This document shows, piece after piece, positions 1-13,389 of a DNA stretch of 64,000 nucleotides. Source of the DNA: Coniella vitis (lineage: Eukaryota; Ascomycota; Sordariomycetes; Diaporthales; Schizoparmaceae); assembly GCA_011317545.1 (NCBI GenBank), contig WUJK01000006.1:2542001-2606000 (forward strand). Reading direction: 5' to 3'. The position numbers and the translations under genes were made by a program. The notes beneath the pieces are model-generated. The model saw only the letters and a program-made list of their open reading frames with translations, had not been told where the DNA came from and searched no databases. How positions within the stretch are numbered: the first letter of the stretch is position 1; the number at the start of each line of letters is the position of its first letter.

Positions 1-3000
1 GACTAGAGCCGGGAGGATGCTTGTCCTTTTTTTTTCTTTTTCTCTTTCTCTTTTCTTCTGTCATATTGCCTTTGTCCGCTAGCCAAATGGCAGGGGTCAG
101 CGATCTTAGGCTTGGATTTGAGGCACGTTTCACTGTACCTCTTAGTACTCTGCAAGTACCCGTCCAAGTACAATGTAGCTCGGTTCATTCCTGCCCCCCC
201 CCCTCCTCCTTGGGCCCCTTCACCCTCACACCCTATTCCCCCACTCGTTTGAACCGACCCCCTGTCGTCCCTCCCCTCCGGTGTCAAGCCTCATGCACAC
301 GGATGGTCTGTGACGAAATGGATGACAGCTCTCTCGTCAACCGAACCGTACGTAGATAGTACTAATATTTGGATACCTGTCTTTGAGCAGAGCAACGGCC
401 GCGCTTGTGTGCGTCTGTCTGTCTGTCTGTCTGTCTGTCTGCAAGCAGGGGTTGAAACCCAGCGCTCAGACCAGACTCAAGATCCTTTTTGGTGCAGCGT
501 TGACGATAGTGCCACTGGCGCCGATCTTATTCGCTGCCCGCTGTCTGGTCGTTACCTTGGAGTTGCTTCTGTATGCGCTTGTTCACACCGGTAAGTCGCC
601 ATCCCAGGGCATCGTATCCAGCAATATCAGTCCACCAGCGGCCGGGCCCCTCGGATGTCGTACTTGGCATATATCCGTATTTCGCAGCCCTCGTTTCCAG
701 TCACACACGCAAGCTCGTTTTGCGACCCACGATCGTCATCTCGTGCGAGGCCATGCCAACCCGAAGGATGAGGCTGCGCAGCTGCAACAATGACTGCATC
801 TGCCATGACTGACTGAAGCGTTCTTCAAATATGTGAATGGCAGCAAAGGCATGCTGCATGCATTGGCAAATCCTGCGCCACGAGGCGTAGTTGCGGGATA
901 GCGATATGACGATGAGCATGTTCACAACAAGTAAATCCTCCCGCTGCGGACTTGGAGGCCCTGGCCTGAGGCATGCACAGATAACGATCCAAGCACGCTC
1001 TCTGCCAAAGCTCTGTATCGAGGCTAGTACAAAGACTAGCTAGGTGTACGTAGTAGAGAGGCTGACAGGGTACGTACGTCCCATGTTTGCGGTCATGGTT
1101 TGTCGTTGTTTTCTCCCCGGGCCGTGGCTGAAGAAAAGAACGGCTTTGTATAGACCACGCCTCCATTCTTGAGGCTTTTTATCGTCGGTCCCTGACTGCT
1201 CATTGCACTATACATAGTACAGTTGTATGTTTGGGTTGTACTATGGGGCAGATGGCGACGAGTGTGTGGGTCAGGACACTCATGCTGTTGCTACTGCATG
1301 CCCCATCCTCAACACTGGCCCCGTTTTCCCTCTGGCTCAAGTTATCGCGGCAAAGCGGGTCCTGTTTGAAAAAAAGTCAAGGTGACTGTGAACACATGCT
1401 ACGATGCATTCTCGGTCAAGGCAAGAAAGTTGCATCGCGGTGACTGCAGCCCGAGGCGGTGTAGGCGTTTTCGATACTATGTATCCTCGCAAATTGTCCA
1501 CCGCTGATTGGAAGATAGAGTCGGCTTGTCTCTTTCCTTCCTGTTCTTTTCTTTTTTTCGTTGTCATGTGCTTCCATGACTCCCACTGCGAATACCAGCG
1601 CGACGACGTTCATTGATAGCGTGTGGGCGTATCTTAAGCGACCATCTCAGCCTTGCCCATATTAGGCATGCCGGCCAGTCAAGGGTCTACCAGGCCGCTG
1701 GGAACGGCAGGAGAGTAGGTGTGACAATAGACTCATCCGTCACGTCCCCATATTGGCCTCGTCTATCGTGAGACGGGAAGACGCTTTCTCGAGATGGGTG
1801 GTGGCTTGACGGGCAGATCGGCCTTGGGGGCGCATTGCTATTTCATCGAGATATATCGCGCTGCCGCCTCGGCACGCATTCAAAAGTAAAATCTCGTCTT
1901 ACCCTGTTCTGCCTGTCTCCGAGAGGATCGTCACGAGAGCAGACTGAATATCAAGACGACAAATGAAGACAATGCAAAGTGGCTATAAGGCCCCTGCACC
2001 TGCAGCTGTAGCTGCAGCAGCCCGTGCTGCCATGATACCCATGCGCAGTGGTCAGGTGGCCATCCCCTGCTTACCATGTATATTTGTGCTTGTTTTGATG
2101 CAGAACCCCATGCACAACAGGGCCACGTCCTAATGTCGAGATATCAGCAAGAACGAGCAAGACAAAGGAAAAGGAGAAGAAAAAGGAACGGATGTACGGA
2201 GAGACATGCGCAGCGTTTTCATTCGTCCTCGAGCACTTCTCACGTCAGATGGCAGTCACTTCGCCTGTGGCTCAAGGCGCTCGTCCATCCCATGGTACGA
2301 CCCGTGCCGCCGGCCGTGAATCCCGACAGGCAGCGGACATCATGCGAGCGGCATGCGGGTGGTGGCAGGGCCCACCACCTTTCAGTATCATGTATTGCTG
2401 GTCTGTCATGTACTAGCCACTGCGCCCAAGCAGCACTGGCAAAGTGGCCGACTTGTCTTTTGCAGGCGTAGATCGCATCCGACAAATCTTGCCGCATCGG
2501 GGTTTTCGAGGCCCGAAGCGCTGGGGCGTCAAAGACGACTGGCTGAAAGCGCATGCTGCACTGCCAGCAATGGCTCCCCAACTTGCACTGCTTGTGACAA
2601 CAATGTCATTTTACAGTTCGCCATCATATGGAGCCCCTGCGCTTGGGGGCTGTCCAGCAAGTCAGCGTGACCATATGCGCGTATAGCCTTGCCCCAGAAG
2701 ACAGGCTGGCGGCACCGTGGTTGTGTGCGGGCGTGGATGTGCGATGGATCCCCAAGGCCTCTTCATACAAATCAATGTGCAATGTGGAGCACAAACGAGA
2801 ATGTCCACGGGAACAGAAGGAGGTGAAGAAAAACCAAGACTCGCTGGCTCGGTTACTCGAGAAGCATGGCGAATACATAGCCGCGGGGCACACTCGTCAC
2901 CTTTCCACAGCAGCGGAAGTCTACCGTGAAAATGATGTCGTGCAACAGGATGTTGCACCCGCCTACTATGTAGGATGATAACTGTACTAACAGAGAGAAA

Positions 3001-5803
3001 AAGCATGCGCTCGACTTGACCGAGCCAGCCAGAATGGCGACCGGGTGTTATAAACAGTAAGCCGGTGCGTAACACGGCATTTGAGCAAAAGCTGTACATG
3101 GTACAAAGCGGTCGCCTGTGGCCGACCGGGGCGATGGGCCGAAAGATCCCATGCACAAGATGGACAACGGCCAAGCCAAGTGCCAGGTTGTTTAGACTGG
3201 AATCAAAATTGACTTTGTGCGAGTATGACGACGCCGCTAGGACTGCACATGCATCGTAACGGCCACATCCTCGTCTTCCACGCAGGGAAAAAGATGATGG
3301 GGATGATGATGATACTAGCCAGCTGGTGCGATGAGCTGGCACGTCAGGCCCCCTGTCCTACCTAGGGCCAAGAGGAAGGCATGTCGGTATTTGGACGCCA
3401 CGGTAGTCTGATGACCGTACATGTACATATGCGCATTGTCTTCAACGCTTAGGAGACTTGTGCGTGTATGTGTGTGTGTGTGTGTGTTTTCTATGATGCT
3501 GTGAGTTGCGCGTCCATGTATGCAGCTTTTGGACATAGTAGCCGCATCGCCATGCTGCCCCCACGGCTAGCGGTTTCTTGGCCTCTCTATCAACCATGTA
3601 CATGGTATGGGCGACAGATATCTCCATGCCGTTGGATTCGCTGCCCCATGTTCCGTGGCGCAGATAGCATACAAGGTAGTATGTGCTCAGATGTTAGAGG
3701 TACCAGGTATCTCTCCCCATACATAGTATAGGCTATGTACAGACCACAGAGCCGCGCATGGAGGCCCAAGGAGTGGCTAGTGAGAGGTTGCGCCGTGTCA
3801 ATCAATATTTTGGGTTGCGAGCCATCGGCCTGCTCGAAATTGGATGTGGGCTTGCAAGCGCGTGAAATTCTGGGGAATCGGGCAGGCCGTCAGACCCAAG
3901 CCAGCCGTCGCCGTCACAGTGCCAGCAACAATGGGTCCGAGAGAGTACGTGGGCTCCACCCGGAGAGGAGCCGAGGGGCCGGGAAAGGCTCGCAGGCTAG
4001 CGCAAAGGGTCCGTGTGGCTTCTGTGGAAACCAAATGGAAGCTGTGGAACCAGGCGCTGGAACTTTCGAAGGCGTGGAAGGTTTCGTGGCTTGAGCCTGA
4101 TCCCTGCTTCGCAGCCCGGCGGCTTCAGGCGGAAATTGGGATCCGTGTCTGGAATTGCGCTGGTTATGTTGTTTGTCGACTCTGAGGCTTGGATCCAGGG
4201 ACGGGCCTTGTTCTTTGCTACATTGCGACACATCTGTGGGTGTGTGGGTGTGCGCGCTCTTCCTCGACAAAAGCAGCTAGCTCATCCCATGCTTCCCTTC
4301 TGACATTCACGCGCCTGCAGTCCTGCCACTGCGCTTGGGCATTTCTCTTACTGACGATAGTGACAAGAACCGACCGTGCTTCGGGCTCCCAACGCGGTCA
4401 GCAGCCGTGGTCTGTTACATTTCGTTGTTTTGCTCGTTGTATCACGGGCAAGGCAGAGAGAGACATTGGGCTTTGGGCGGCGGTCAGGCCAGACGGACAG
4501 GGCGCGGATTGGGCGACGAGAGACTGGCGGCAGCGAGGGCGCAAGCAAGGCTGGTGATTGGTGAGCTTTGGCGATCAACACTCAGCGGTCTGGCAGATTA
4601 CATACATGCTATACTATAGTAGGTAGAGCAAACGGGCCGCAGCCCCCATTTAACCTCGGTGTGGCTGGGAAAGTAGGACATGATGATGAGCTTGTGCTGC
4701 TGTTGTGGTCCTGTTCTTGTTTTTGTAGTTTGTTTATTTTACTTTTTGTCTGCGGCCTGGTGAAGCGGGTCCGATCTGATAGGGTGTTGCGTTCCGGAAG
4801 GAAAGGCGGTCATGCCAAGATATTCCATGGCGATGGCCATGGCGATGGCGATGGCGATGTTGATTTCTGGCGACGGTGACGATGCAGGCGAGACGGAGCT
4901 CAGGGCTCAACGGCATAGGACCTTGGAAATAAGCAGGAGCACCACCACGATGACAACCCGTGGGTACCTGCCAATTGCGAAGGTGTCCAGGTACTTGCTC
5001 ACAGGCGGACGGAACCTTGAGAGGACATGCGACGACCTGGAAGGTACGGGGGCTGCAGCAGTGCTTGCCGCGCCAGGCCAGGTACGGTGGCTTGAAGCTG
5101 CATTGCAGGTGCTGGCCAGGGTCCATCAAGTTTCAGAGTGCTGCCGCGAATGGCAGTCGACATTGCTCTATCAAGGAAGGGCCCTGTAGCTTTCCTGCAA
5201 ACCCTTTCGGCTTCCTCCCAGCCCGCCCCCGTAACTAGGTATGTTCTGGCAGCCCATGACAAGCCCACTATACGAAGAGTTCTAGAAAGACTGATGAACA
5301 GCGCCCTGGCGACCCTGGCAGCCGGCCAAGGTCTGGAGGGGGTTTTGCCACTGAGAGTCATCCGTCATCGTCTCAGCAAGCCGCAGCGCTCGAAGGCCTG
5401 GCGCAGTGGGGCTCCCCTGCTGTATTGCGTTAGTGCCGGCAGCCGGAAGACAAGCCGACTGCAGGCGTCACACAAAGGTCTGGAAACAGCCCACTTTGCT
5501 AGTCAGGGCACTGATAGACCGGATCATAGTACCATGTAGCGCCTATATATACTCAATGACTATGCACATAGTATGGGAAGCCCAGGCCCGAGTTCAGTGC
5601 AGAAGGTACTATGTAGGATCAGCAGTGCTGTCAAGGGCATCCGTTAGCATCGATTGCAGCCAGGCTCCGCGCGTCGTCGTACGGAATATCTGCGGATAAA
5701 TTCGTCTCAGCCAAAAAAGCGTTTTAACGTCGCGTGGCTGAGAAGTCCAGTCCCCACTTGCCGCGGCCGTGAGCCAGCTGGCAGGCTGGATGCTGCCTGG
5801 CTG

Positions 5804-6041
5804 TACATAGTATACATAGTAGCAGTACATTCTGCAACCTAGTACAGTGGAGGACTCATGTAGCCCTTACATAAACATGGATCGAACTACTCTAGGTACA
5901 AAGGAGCCAATGATAGTGCTTCTACCATGTGATATGGATTTCCATACACGGTACATAATACCTATCTAGGTACCATATGTATCCCATGCACATCATAGTA
6001 GTACATAGTAAGTATGCTGTCACAGTACATAGTACATAGTA
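5804..6041. repeat. Cluster of TACATAGTA nonamers
   Basis: Exact copies start at 5804, 5813, 6002, 6026 and 6033. The last two overlap by two bases, forming TACATAGTACATAGTA. Degenerate versions lie between them. It is the densest cluster seen, in a segment with no gene. Confidence 0.8.
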
Positions 6042-7657
6042 CAGCGAGCGTACTCAAGTACTTATATTTAGACTTGCAGTAACTGCAGCACCACTGCACC
6101 TACTACATGGGTTTGTATTTGTCATGTACATATTTAGCCAAGCAGCCAAGCACATAGTAGTGACCGATATTCGTCACTACTTGGTTGCTCAACCAAGACA
6201 GAAAAGAAATACTATGTAAAGACCAAAGTTGCTTTTCTGGGACCGATATGCTTCCCGCTGGCTTGCCAAGTGCCTCGGTACTTTATAGCGTCCATCTGCA
6301 CATGACATTGGGGATCCTCGCAGCTTGCGTGTTGGGGACATGCCCACCGCATCATGTGCCCGGTCATGCTTTTTCCTGTTTCGCTGTTTCTCTGGCTGCT
6401 GCTTCTGATGCCGTGTGCTATGTATTGGCTGGCTTTTCTGAGCGGTGTGGAGCTGGCTGCTGGAGCTGGCTGCTGGTAGTGCTGCCCACCGGAAAGAGCG
6501 TCCGAGGTTCTTACATAGTATATAGCAGTGTCTTTCCTTATGTCCGAGGGCGTCCTGCCTCTCTCTCTGACGGTGGCAGCTGCTCTTGTAAAAGATCCTG
6601 GTTCAGGCGAATGCGAGTATGACATGCAGCAACGCCAGCCCTGTGGTCCAGGGGCCTGTGCCCTATCGCCGGAGGGCCAGACGTACTGTATGCTAGTGCT
6701 ATGGGCGCCCCGGCTCAGGCTATGCGCCGGCCTTATTGGCTGCCCTACCAGCACCCGTCCATCTGCCCAGTGCCTCCATAGCACTGTTCCAGCGATAACC
6801 CCAGCCCAGCAGATCCCAATCCACCCACAACCCACAGACTCCCAAACACACTGACACGCAAACACCCAACCCAACCACCCACTTGTGGTCTTTGATCAAT
6901 TTCCCGTCGTGCATCACCCTCAACCCACCGGCCCTCGCCTCCCACGGCCTCGACCCTGGTTCCATGCCATGCGTTACACCTCTGTCTCCGCCTGTCTTTC
7001 TGGCAAGCGGCACTTCTTGGCTGTTTGCTGGCCGTGCTATGCACCGCTAGGATACCCTTTCGCCTCTTCTTCTCTCGCCCCCGGCCCATTCTCCTTCCGC
7101 TCTTCCTGCTGCTTGCTGCTTGCTGCCACTGATGTTGCCAATCTGTCAGTTGTATGGGTCATCTGGCCCCTCCCTTGCTCGACATCGTATTAGAACGACA
7201 ACATCGACAACGGCGGCGGCGGCACAACGAGAACCGGGCCCAGGCTGGGCGGGAAACAAACTCATACCTAGAGGCAACGGGCCTCTTCCCCGTCCGCAGA
7301 TCGTCCAAGGGCCCCCCCCCCTTTGACGCTTTCTCGTCATATCAGCCGTCATGTTCCGCTGATGTGCCATGCTTTGATCAACAGGAGAATGCTTGCGAGT
7401 TGCGTTGCCAGACCTATCCACCATGCGTCTACAAAGTAGACTATGTACATCATACTGGGCAGTGCAGTCTGCCCCTGCAGCCGTCAAAGTTTACTGTCCA
7501 CGCTTAGAGGATGCCGGTGATGCTTCCCAATCTCGGATGGGCAGGAAGCACGGCACGACCAGCTGCTGCATTTGCTTGGCCGATACAGGTGGGGATTCCT
7601 CATCGTAATATCTATGTAGCAGCGTTGGCCTGCCAGCCTACTCAGTACTTACTATGC

Positions 7658-7675
7658 TACATAGTATACTATGTA
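7658..7675. repeat. 18-bp perfect palindrome from two head-to-head nonamers
   Basis: TACATAGTA is followed directly by its reverse complement TACTATGTA, giving a perfect 18-bp palindrome. This is the tightest inverted pairing of the dispersed nonamer in the window. It lies in a gene-free region. A dimeric DNA-binding protein would be one reading, but nothing in the sequence names one. Confidence 0.85.
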
Positions 7676-10600
7676 GGTAAGTACCGATAGCACAGTATGT
7701 GGTTCCATGACAGCTGACTTTTTGACACTGTATAGCTCCAAGTAACGCCGACGTACTGGCGCAAAGCCTGCGAATGGCAGCACTTACAGGCCCTTGCGCC
7801 CAAGCTCGCTGAGCATCAGGGACAAGGAACACATCCGGGCTTGCCACACTGTCATACACTCAGGGGCAGAGCCGAATGGCTGGGACCGTCTGAACCGTTT
7901 CCCCGCCTACTACTTACTATCTAAGTACTATTATGTAACGGGCGACCACTGTGTGCTCGTCTTGCCTTACTATGTCCATACTTAGTAGTGGTGTTTCTGG
8001 CTAAAAACAGCAGCGCCCTCCGGCCTCCGTCTGCCATGCGATCCCGGTACAAGAGTACCCCTGACTTGCAGCCCGCCGCACGGGAATCGCCTGTTGCAAA
8101 TTGATTTGGTTCCCCTCGGGGGCGCGCTCAACTGCGCCAAGCCGCCAGTCACCGACAAACACCAGTAAGGACGGCGTGTACCTACCGTCATGTCCGCTAT
8201 TCTTAGCCGTCCTAGCCCCGATCATACTATGTACTATGTAGGGGTGTTCGATCTGCTTCAGGATGCCTCTCATGTCATAGTACGCAAACAAGTGTGGAGG
8301 AGTCCCGTCAAGCCAACACGTGCTGGAGTTGGATCGCCTACCACCCAAAGGCCTTATCTGCCCTCTTGTTGCAGCATCGATGTTTATTTGTGGGGTTGTC
8401 TGTCGATGGTGCTAGCGGTGACAGGCTGTATTGCAAATCATCGAACAGTCTTTCGTCTAATGTGCTGCAGGTCTCTGTAATTTGTGGCCAGCAGAGCACA
8501 AGCTCTCAGCAAGCGACTTGGTGACCAGACTGTATAGCACGGTTGCCTTCTACACCACGGCGGCGCAGCGTCCAGGCGTCAAATGAGCGTCGAACGTTGC
8601 AGGTGAGAGATTGATCTGGCCTAGCGCCAAAGGTTTCTTATGGCAACGACTGCCCGTCTTTTGTAATGTCAACTTCCGACTCCTTCGACTCTGAATGCAA
8701 CCGGAAGGCAGTGTGCGCATCGTACTTACATGGCCAACCCAGGCGCGTCGAATTCCCGATCCAGTCATAAGCAGCAGCAGCCTTCCCCAATACGTTTCAC
8801 GGCCGAATGTTTTCCTCTTTTCTTCCCTGGTGCAGCTGCTCGGTAAACCAACCCTTGGTTCCACGTGGCACGGACAACCACTTGACCAAGTTCTGCGAGT
8901 ACTGTGTATCAACCTTCCCCAGGACTCTATACCCTGCAGCTTGCTTTTCTGGTACAGCATCGCGTCGTCGCGTCATCTTTTGACGGCGCTAGGAACATGT
9001 CAGTGAGCGTCCCCTGTTGCGCTGCTGCGTCGCCTTGAACCCGTGGGTGCCGATCCAAGTCCACGGCATTCGCCCACATCTTCAACAAAACCATACTCTT
9101 CTGTTTGTTAATGCACTGACATCCACGGGTGGTTCCAGATGAGTCAAGCAATTTGGAGCCAAGCTGTGGTCTCGTCATGATTGACGTGTACCTCGGCGCA
9201 ACCGCAGGATGGTGGGACTGCCATACCTACATGCCATATAGCACAGACAAGTCAACACCTGCATGAAAACGGGTACGCTTTCCGGCTCCCAATCAACGGC
9301 GATCGGACCAACCCTCGACCTAGTGGTGCCTCCAGCTGATTGAGGCTCGCATCTGAACGCGTACCAGCAACTTTAGATGGCCTTGATGTGCCAATCGCTC
9401 GTGCCTGAGTGACTTGTCAAAATTTGTGCTTGAACCGGATGCACAACCTACCTACACCCTCCCCGCGCAGAAGCCGGAGGCCAGCTACTGCCCAGTGTAC
9501 CACACTACCATATCTTTGCTCACGGCCGGTGTACAAACTGTGTGCAACTCGGCCACTTACATTGCTTTCCCCCGCTCCTCCCACAATATCGTGCTGCTTA
9601 CTTGCATAGTGACCGTACAAACTTCATGGCCCACAACACGCTACAGCGCTCATCAAGCCGTCATATGGCCTCTCCGAACGTCGGCCTTTGCCAGGCGCCA
9701 TCCTCGACCTGTACAACTGGTACAATGAAACCAGCGCAAGTTTGCCCTTCTTGCCCGCCGCTTGTGTGGCCCCAGGTTTGAAAATCGCGTGCGGCCTCAG
9801 ACAGATATAAGTACGCAGGGCGTAGGCCGTCTATATCCGTATGCTACTTCCAACCACTTTGTCTCATTGCTTGCTCCGTTACCGTAGCTGGCTTCCTATG
9901 GGAAAAGATACCCCCAGTGAGGCAGCATAAGCCAAATCGCATCGACGGCTAATATATCGCACTTTTATAGTCTAGGTAATCCCATTGCAGGCAAACAATC
10001 AAGTGTCGCTGGTCCAGCTCGGGATTGGTTCTGTGGCATCCAGCATGACAAAGGACGGGAGCACCAGGGTCTGCAATTGACAAATGTCGACACACCCAAG
10101 GGCAACAGACGTCTTGGGCCCCAGGGCAGATGGGCCTACAACAGCGTCGACTGCGAACGGCGTTGTCCGCACCTATGCCTGCTCCTGCCCGCGACTGTTG
10201 CCCTCGTTCCCTTGTGATTGGGTATATATTCCCCGAACGAGCCTCTATCTGGATCGGTCACAATTGGCCAGTGCCATTTGCCTGCGATTGCACCTAGCAA
10301 CACGGGATACACTACGTATATTCATATTTCTGGAAGCAATGGCTTGCGTGAGTTCAATGCGGCGCCGGAACCAGCCTGTGAGCAAGGGTCTCTACCAGGG
10401 CGGCCGGGCTGGGTCTTGCGCACACAGCCTTCACAAGTGTTGGAAAATGACCCGATTTTCCTCGCGCCAATCATCACTTTCTCCATCATCCTCTGGCACG
10501 GTCTCTGGACAAGGGCGATTGGCGTGTTGGCTCTTGCAACCTTGCAATAGGCGGGGCCCGCGCCCCAGTCTGCTTGCACAAGTTCCATCGCTCTGCACAG

Positions 10601-13283
10601 GCGCGGAACAAGATGGCCCGAGCCATACACTTAATGTATGCGCACATGCATACAGAGATTCATCCCCTTTCACCGACTATATTCGGGTCTGTCTAAGCTA
10701 CTGCAGCTTTCTGCAGTGTGTTAGTCTTGCATCGCAGGCAGAACCACATCAGAGCTCAGTAAGCACCCTGAGATGACGATAGCCGAAGCAGAATGGAAGT
10801 ATACGATAGGACGATCCTAGAAATCTAGGACTGCCTAGGTGATCAGTAACCAACCTGTCTTGGGTTTTTGGAGTACTGCGCCACAACAATGAACATCAAT
10901 GTCTCTCTGCACCTGACGCTCTATGATATCTCTGGTTGATCCGTCCAGAGGATAGGTGCTTGTCCCCTTATTCCCTAGAATATGTCCCGTTTCCTGCTTG
11001 CAAATATGTACATTACTTCTAACAGCCAATCATCATTGTTAGTCATGAACTCAACCACCACGCCACGCAACTTTTGCTGTTCACGGACACGCTTGGACCA
11101 AGAGAAGCTCTGGCAAGCAGACCGGATCTCCCCCACATGCCTTATTGTCCAGTAACTGTTCAAGACCATGGAGAAATCCAGAAGCCCTTCTTCAGGCCGC
11201 CCGACGGCAAGCCCCGTGTAACATGGACCTCGTAGTGGGTACCAAGCCCCTGGTTAGGAGCAGGGAGAGGGCAGTCATGATGGACTCAAAAGCTGGCCCA
11301 AGTGAGCCAGCCCATACGGTGGCTCGGACTCATTACCCTGTTTGAGTCTGATCTGACTGCATATAAGGACGCAGTGAATCCTGGCAATATCCCAGGCTTT
11401 CGCCTCTGAACACTTTCACTTCCTGGCCCCGGAAGGTGGGCCAGGCACGGGGAAAGGGAAGCCGAGGGGACGTGAAATGGAGGTCGTTCGTGAGCGATAC
11501 GCCATGTCCGACCGTGCTTGCATCGGCAGGTTGCGTCCGAAGCCCGTCCGCGGTCTGAGACACCCACCACGAAAATGCTGCGGCGCAATGTGGACCAGAC
11601 TTTATCGGGGAATTGGACTGCTGTGACATGATGATTGAAGCACCTGACCAGAAGAAGGCGTTCCTTCGCCCTGCCTGTCTGGCTTCATCGGGTAACCAAT
11701 GCGACGTCAGTTGCCTGAGAGGCTGGGTGTGTCACCTAGGCATATGCAGACAGAAGGATGCACAGCCTGCCTAGTGCTCTGTTCGACATGAAAGAGAGCA
11801 CTATTGGCTTTGGCATGCCAGCTTCCAAAATACAGATCGATCCATCCTTCAGCCCTAGTGGAGCGGAACTACGGCGACTTTCTACTAGGGCAAGGGAAGG
11901 GGGGGGGGGAGGTTTTGTTGAGTCCTGCTTCTTGTGGGTACCGACTACATAAAACCCATGACGGTTGACAGGCTGGTACCTCTGATGTATTTGTTTGTCA
12001 CCAAGCAAGCCTACCTACCTACATACATAGTACCTCCCTCACATCTGGGGCCCTCGTGCGCGTGGCACAAGGGGCCCAGAGAAGGAAGGGGGACCCTCTT
12101 GGCTGTTCTTGGTCTCCACACTCCACAGCGGGCCACAACCGTGACAGGAGTCCTGTTAAGTTTTCTACGAATCAAGGTCAGTGCCCCATTCCGCAAGCCG
12201 GTTTACATGGCCTCGATAGGCACGATCGAATAGGGGGCCCTGTGCGTTGTTGGCAGGGTCGATAACGAATTGGAGCGAGGCGATTGACCGCTCTATATTG
12301 GGGATTTCAAGCTTTACGACCTGCGTGTGCGCTGTGAGGCTTGCTCAATAAGCGAGTCGTACTATGCACGCTTATACCCGTTCATTGTCATATCCGCGCC
12401 CTGTATAGACAGAGATTAGGCTCACCGGATCGAGGACTCCGCGTGTCACCTTACCAAACCCTCGGGCCACTGAATCCTTTGCTTACGAGGAGTAAGCAAA
12501 GCACATGAAGTACAACGTCGTCTCTCGTTTGGGAACCCCGCGTTCATCACTTTGATTTCGTCTGTTTTCTTGGTGCTCCGTCCACGGTAGTCAGCAAAGA
12601 AAGTGATATACCTCTCACCGGTCTTCTCTCTAAGGCTAGGCTCGTGATGTGTAATTGTGTGGTTCGTGAAATGCAAGCCACAGACAGTATCTTAGTATTC
12701 ATATGGTTTCCCTCCCAAAAAAGAAGCCCAAAAAAAAAAGCACAGCCGCTCTCGAAAGGAACATGCGCCGCATGAATACGAGTGGTTTGCCTCTTTTGTT
12801 GCCCAAGATTGCCTTTTGTTGGTCCGAGCGGATCTGGTTTTCTGCGCTCTTTGGGCTTATTTCGCCGGGCGAAACGCACGTCTGGCAGTGGGTATTTTTT
12901 TTTGATATGCGACAGGCCGTGGTTGACGTTGCACGGAAAGGTGGGCCCCAGAGGAAAAACAAACGCCAAGCCAGAACAGGCAACCAGCGGAAAGACAGGC
13001 AGACAAAAAACCTTAGGGGGCCCGGGTGCTCGGCAGCTCGGCACCGCATTCGGCAGAGTTGCATCACCCGGCCGGCCTCGGAGTTAGCGGGCCCCACCCC
13101 CGCCTTCATTGCTGTCCCGAAGTTCTGACGTCGAACCTTTTTTTTTTTTTTCCTCAACGACGGGGGACCGGTTTGAAGCGCAAACGCGGCTCTGCTGACT
13201 TGTTTGAACCTTGACCTTTGCCTTTGACGTGTCTTTTTGTGTGCACTGCTGGTCGTCTACTAGTGCTGACATTGAAACCACGA

Positions 13284-13387
13284 CATACACACACACACGC
13301 ACACACACACAAGCGAGTGTATACAAAATTCGCAGCCTCAGGCACCCAGACGGAGACCACGTACACACGCGCACGCGCACGCACACA
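13284..13387. repeat. CA/GCAC-rich microsatellites in the 5' leader
   Basis: Two alternating purine-pyrimidine tracts (about 13284-13312 and 13361-13387) lie directly upstream of the start codon at 13390, with the second ending 2 nt before it. They probably form part of the 5' untranslated leader of the CCDC124-like gene. Confidence 0.7.
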
Positions 13388-13389
13388 TC

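Larger units (their letters stand above)
1..13389. other. Gene-poor region, no supportable gene
   Basis: No reading frame in this 13.4-kb stretch resembles a known protein family, and none shows a convincing chain of exons. The frames are short, compositionally biased and overlap on both strands. The stretch holds microsatellites: (GTCT)n near 413-440, (TG)n near 3460-3487, and an ATGGCG-type hexamer array near 4826-4860. It also has poly-C or poly-G runs near 190, 7311 and 11900, and at least sixteen copies of the nonamer TACATAGTA or its complement. The last kilobase, with its CA-rich tracts, is probably promoter and 5' leader of the gene starting at 13390. A non-coding RNA gene could be hidden here and would not be visible by eye. 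Confidence 0.6.

Noticed and set aside
12699..13157. Overlapping frames on both strands just upstream of the CCDC124-like gene
   Set aside because: No family resemblance, poly-A/T-encoded Lys or Phe runs, and no splice path to the real start at 13390. Better explained as promoter and leader.
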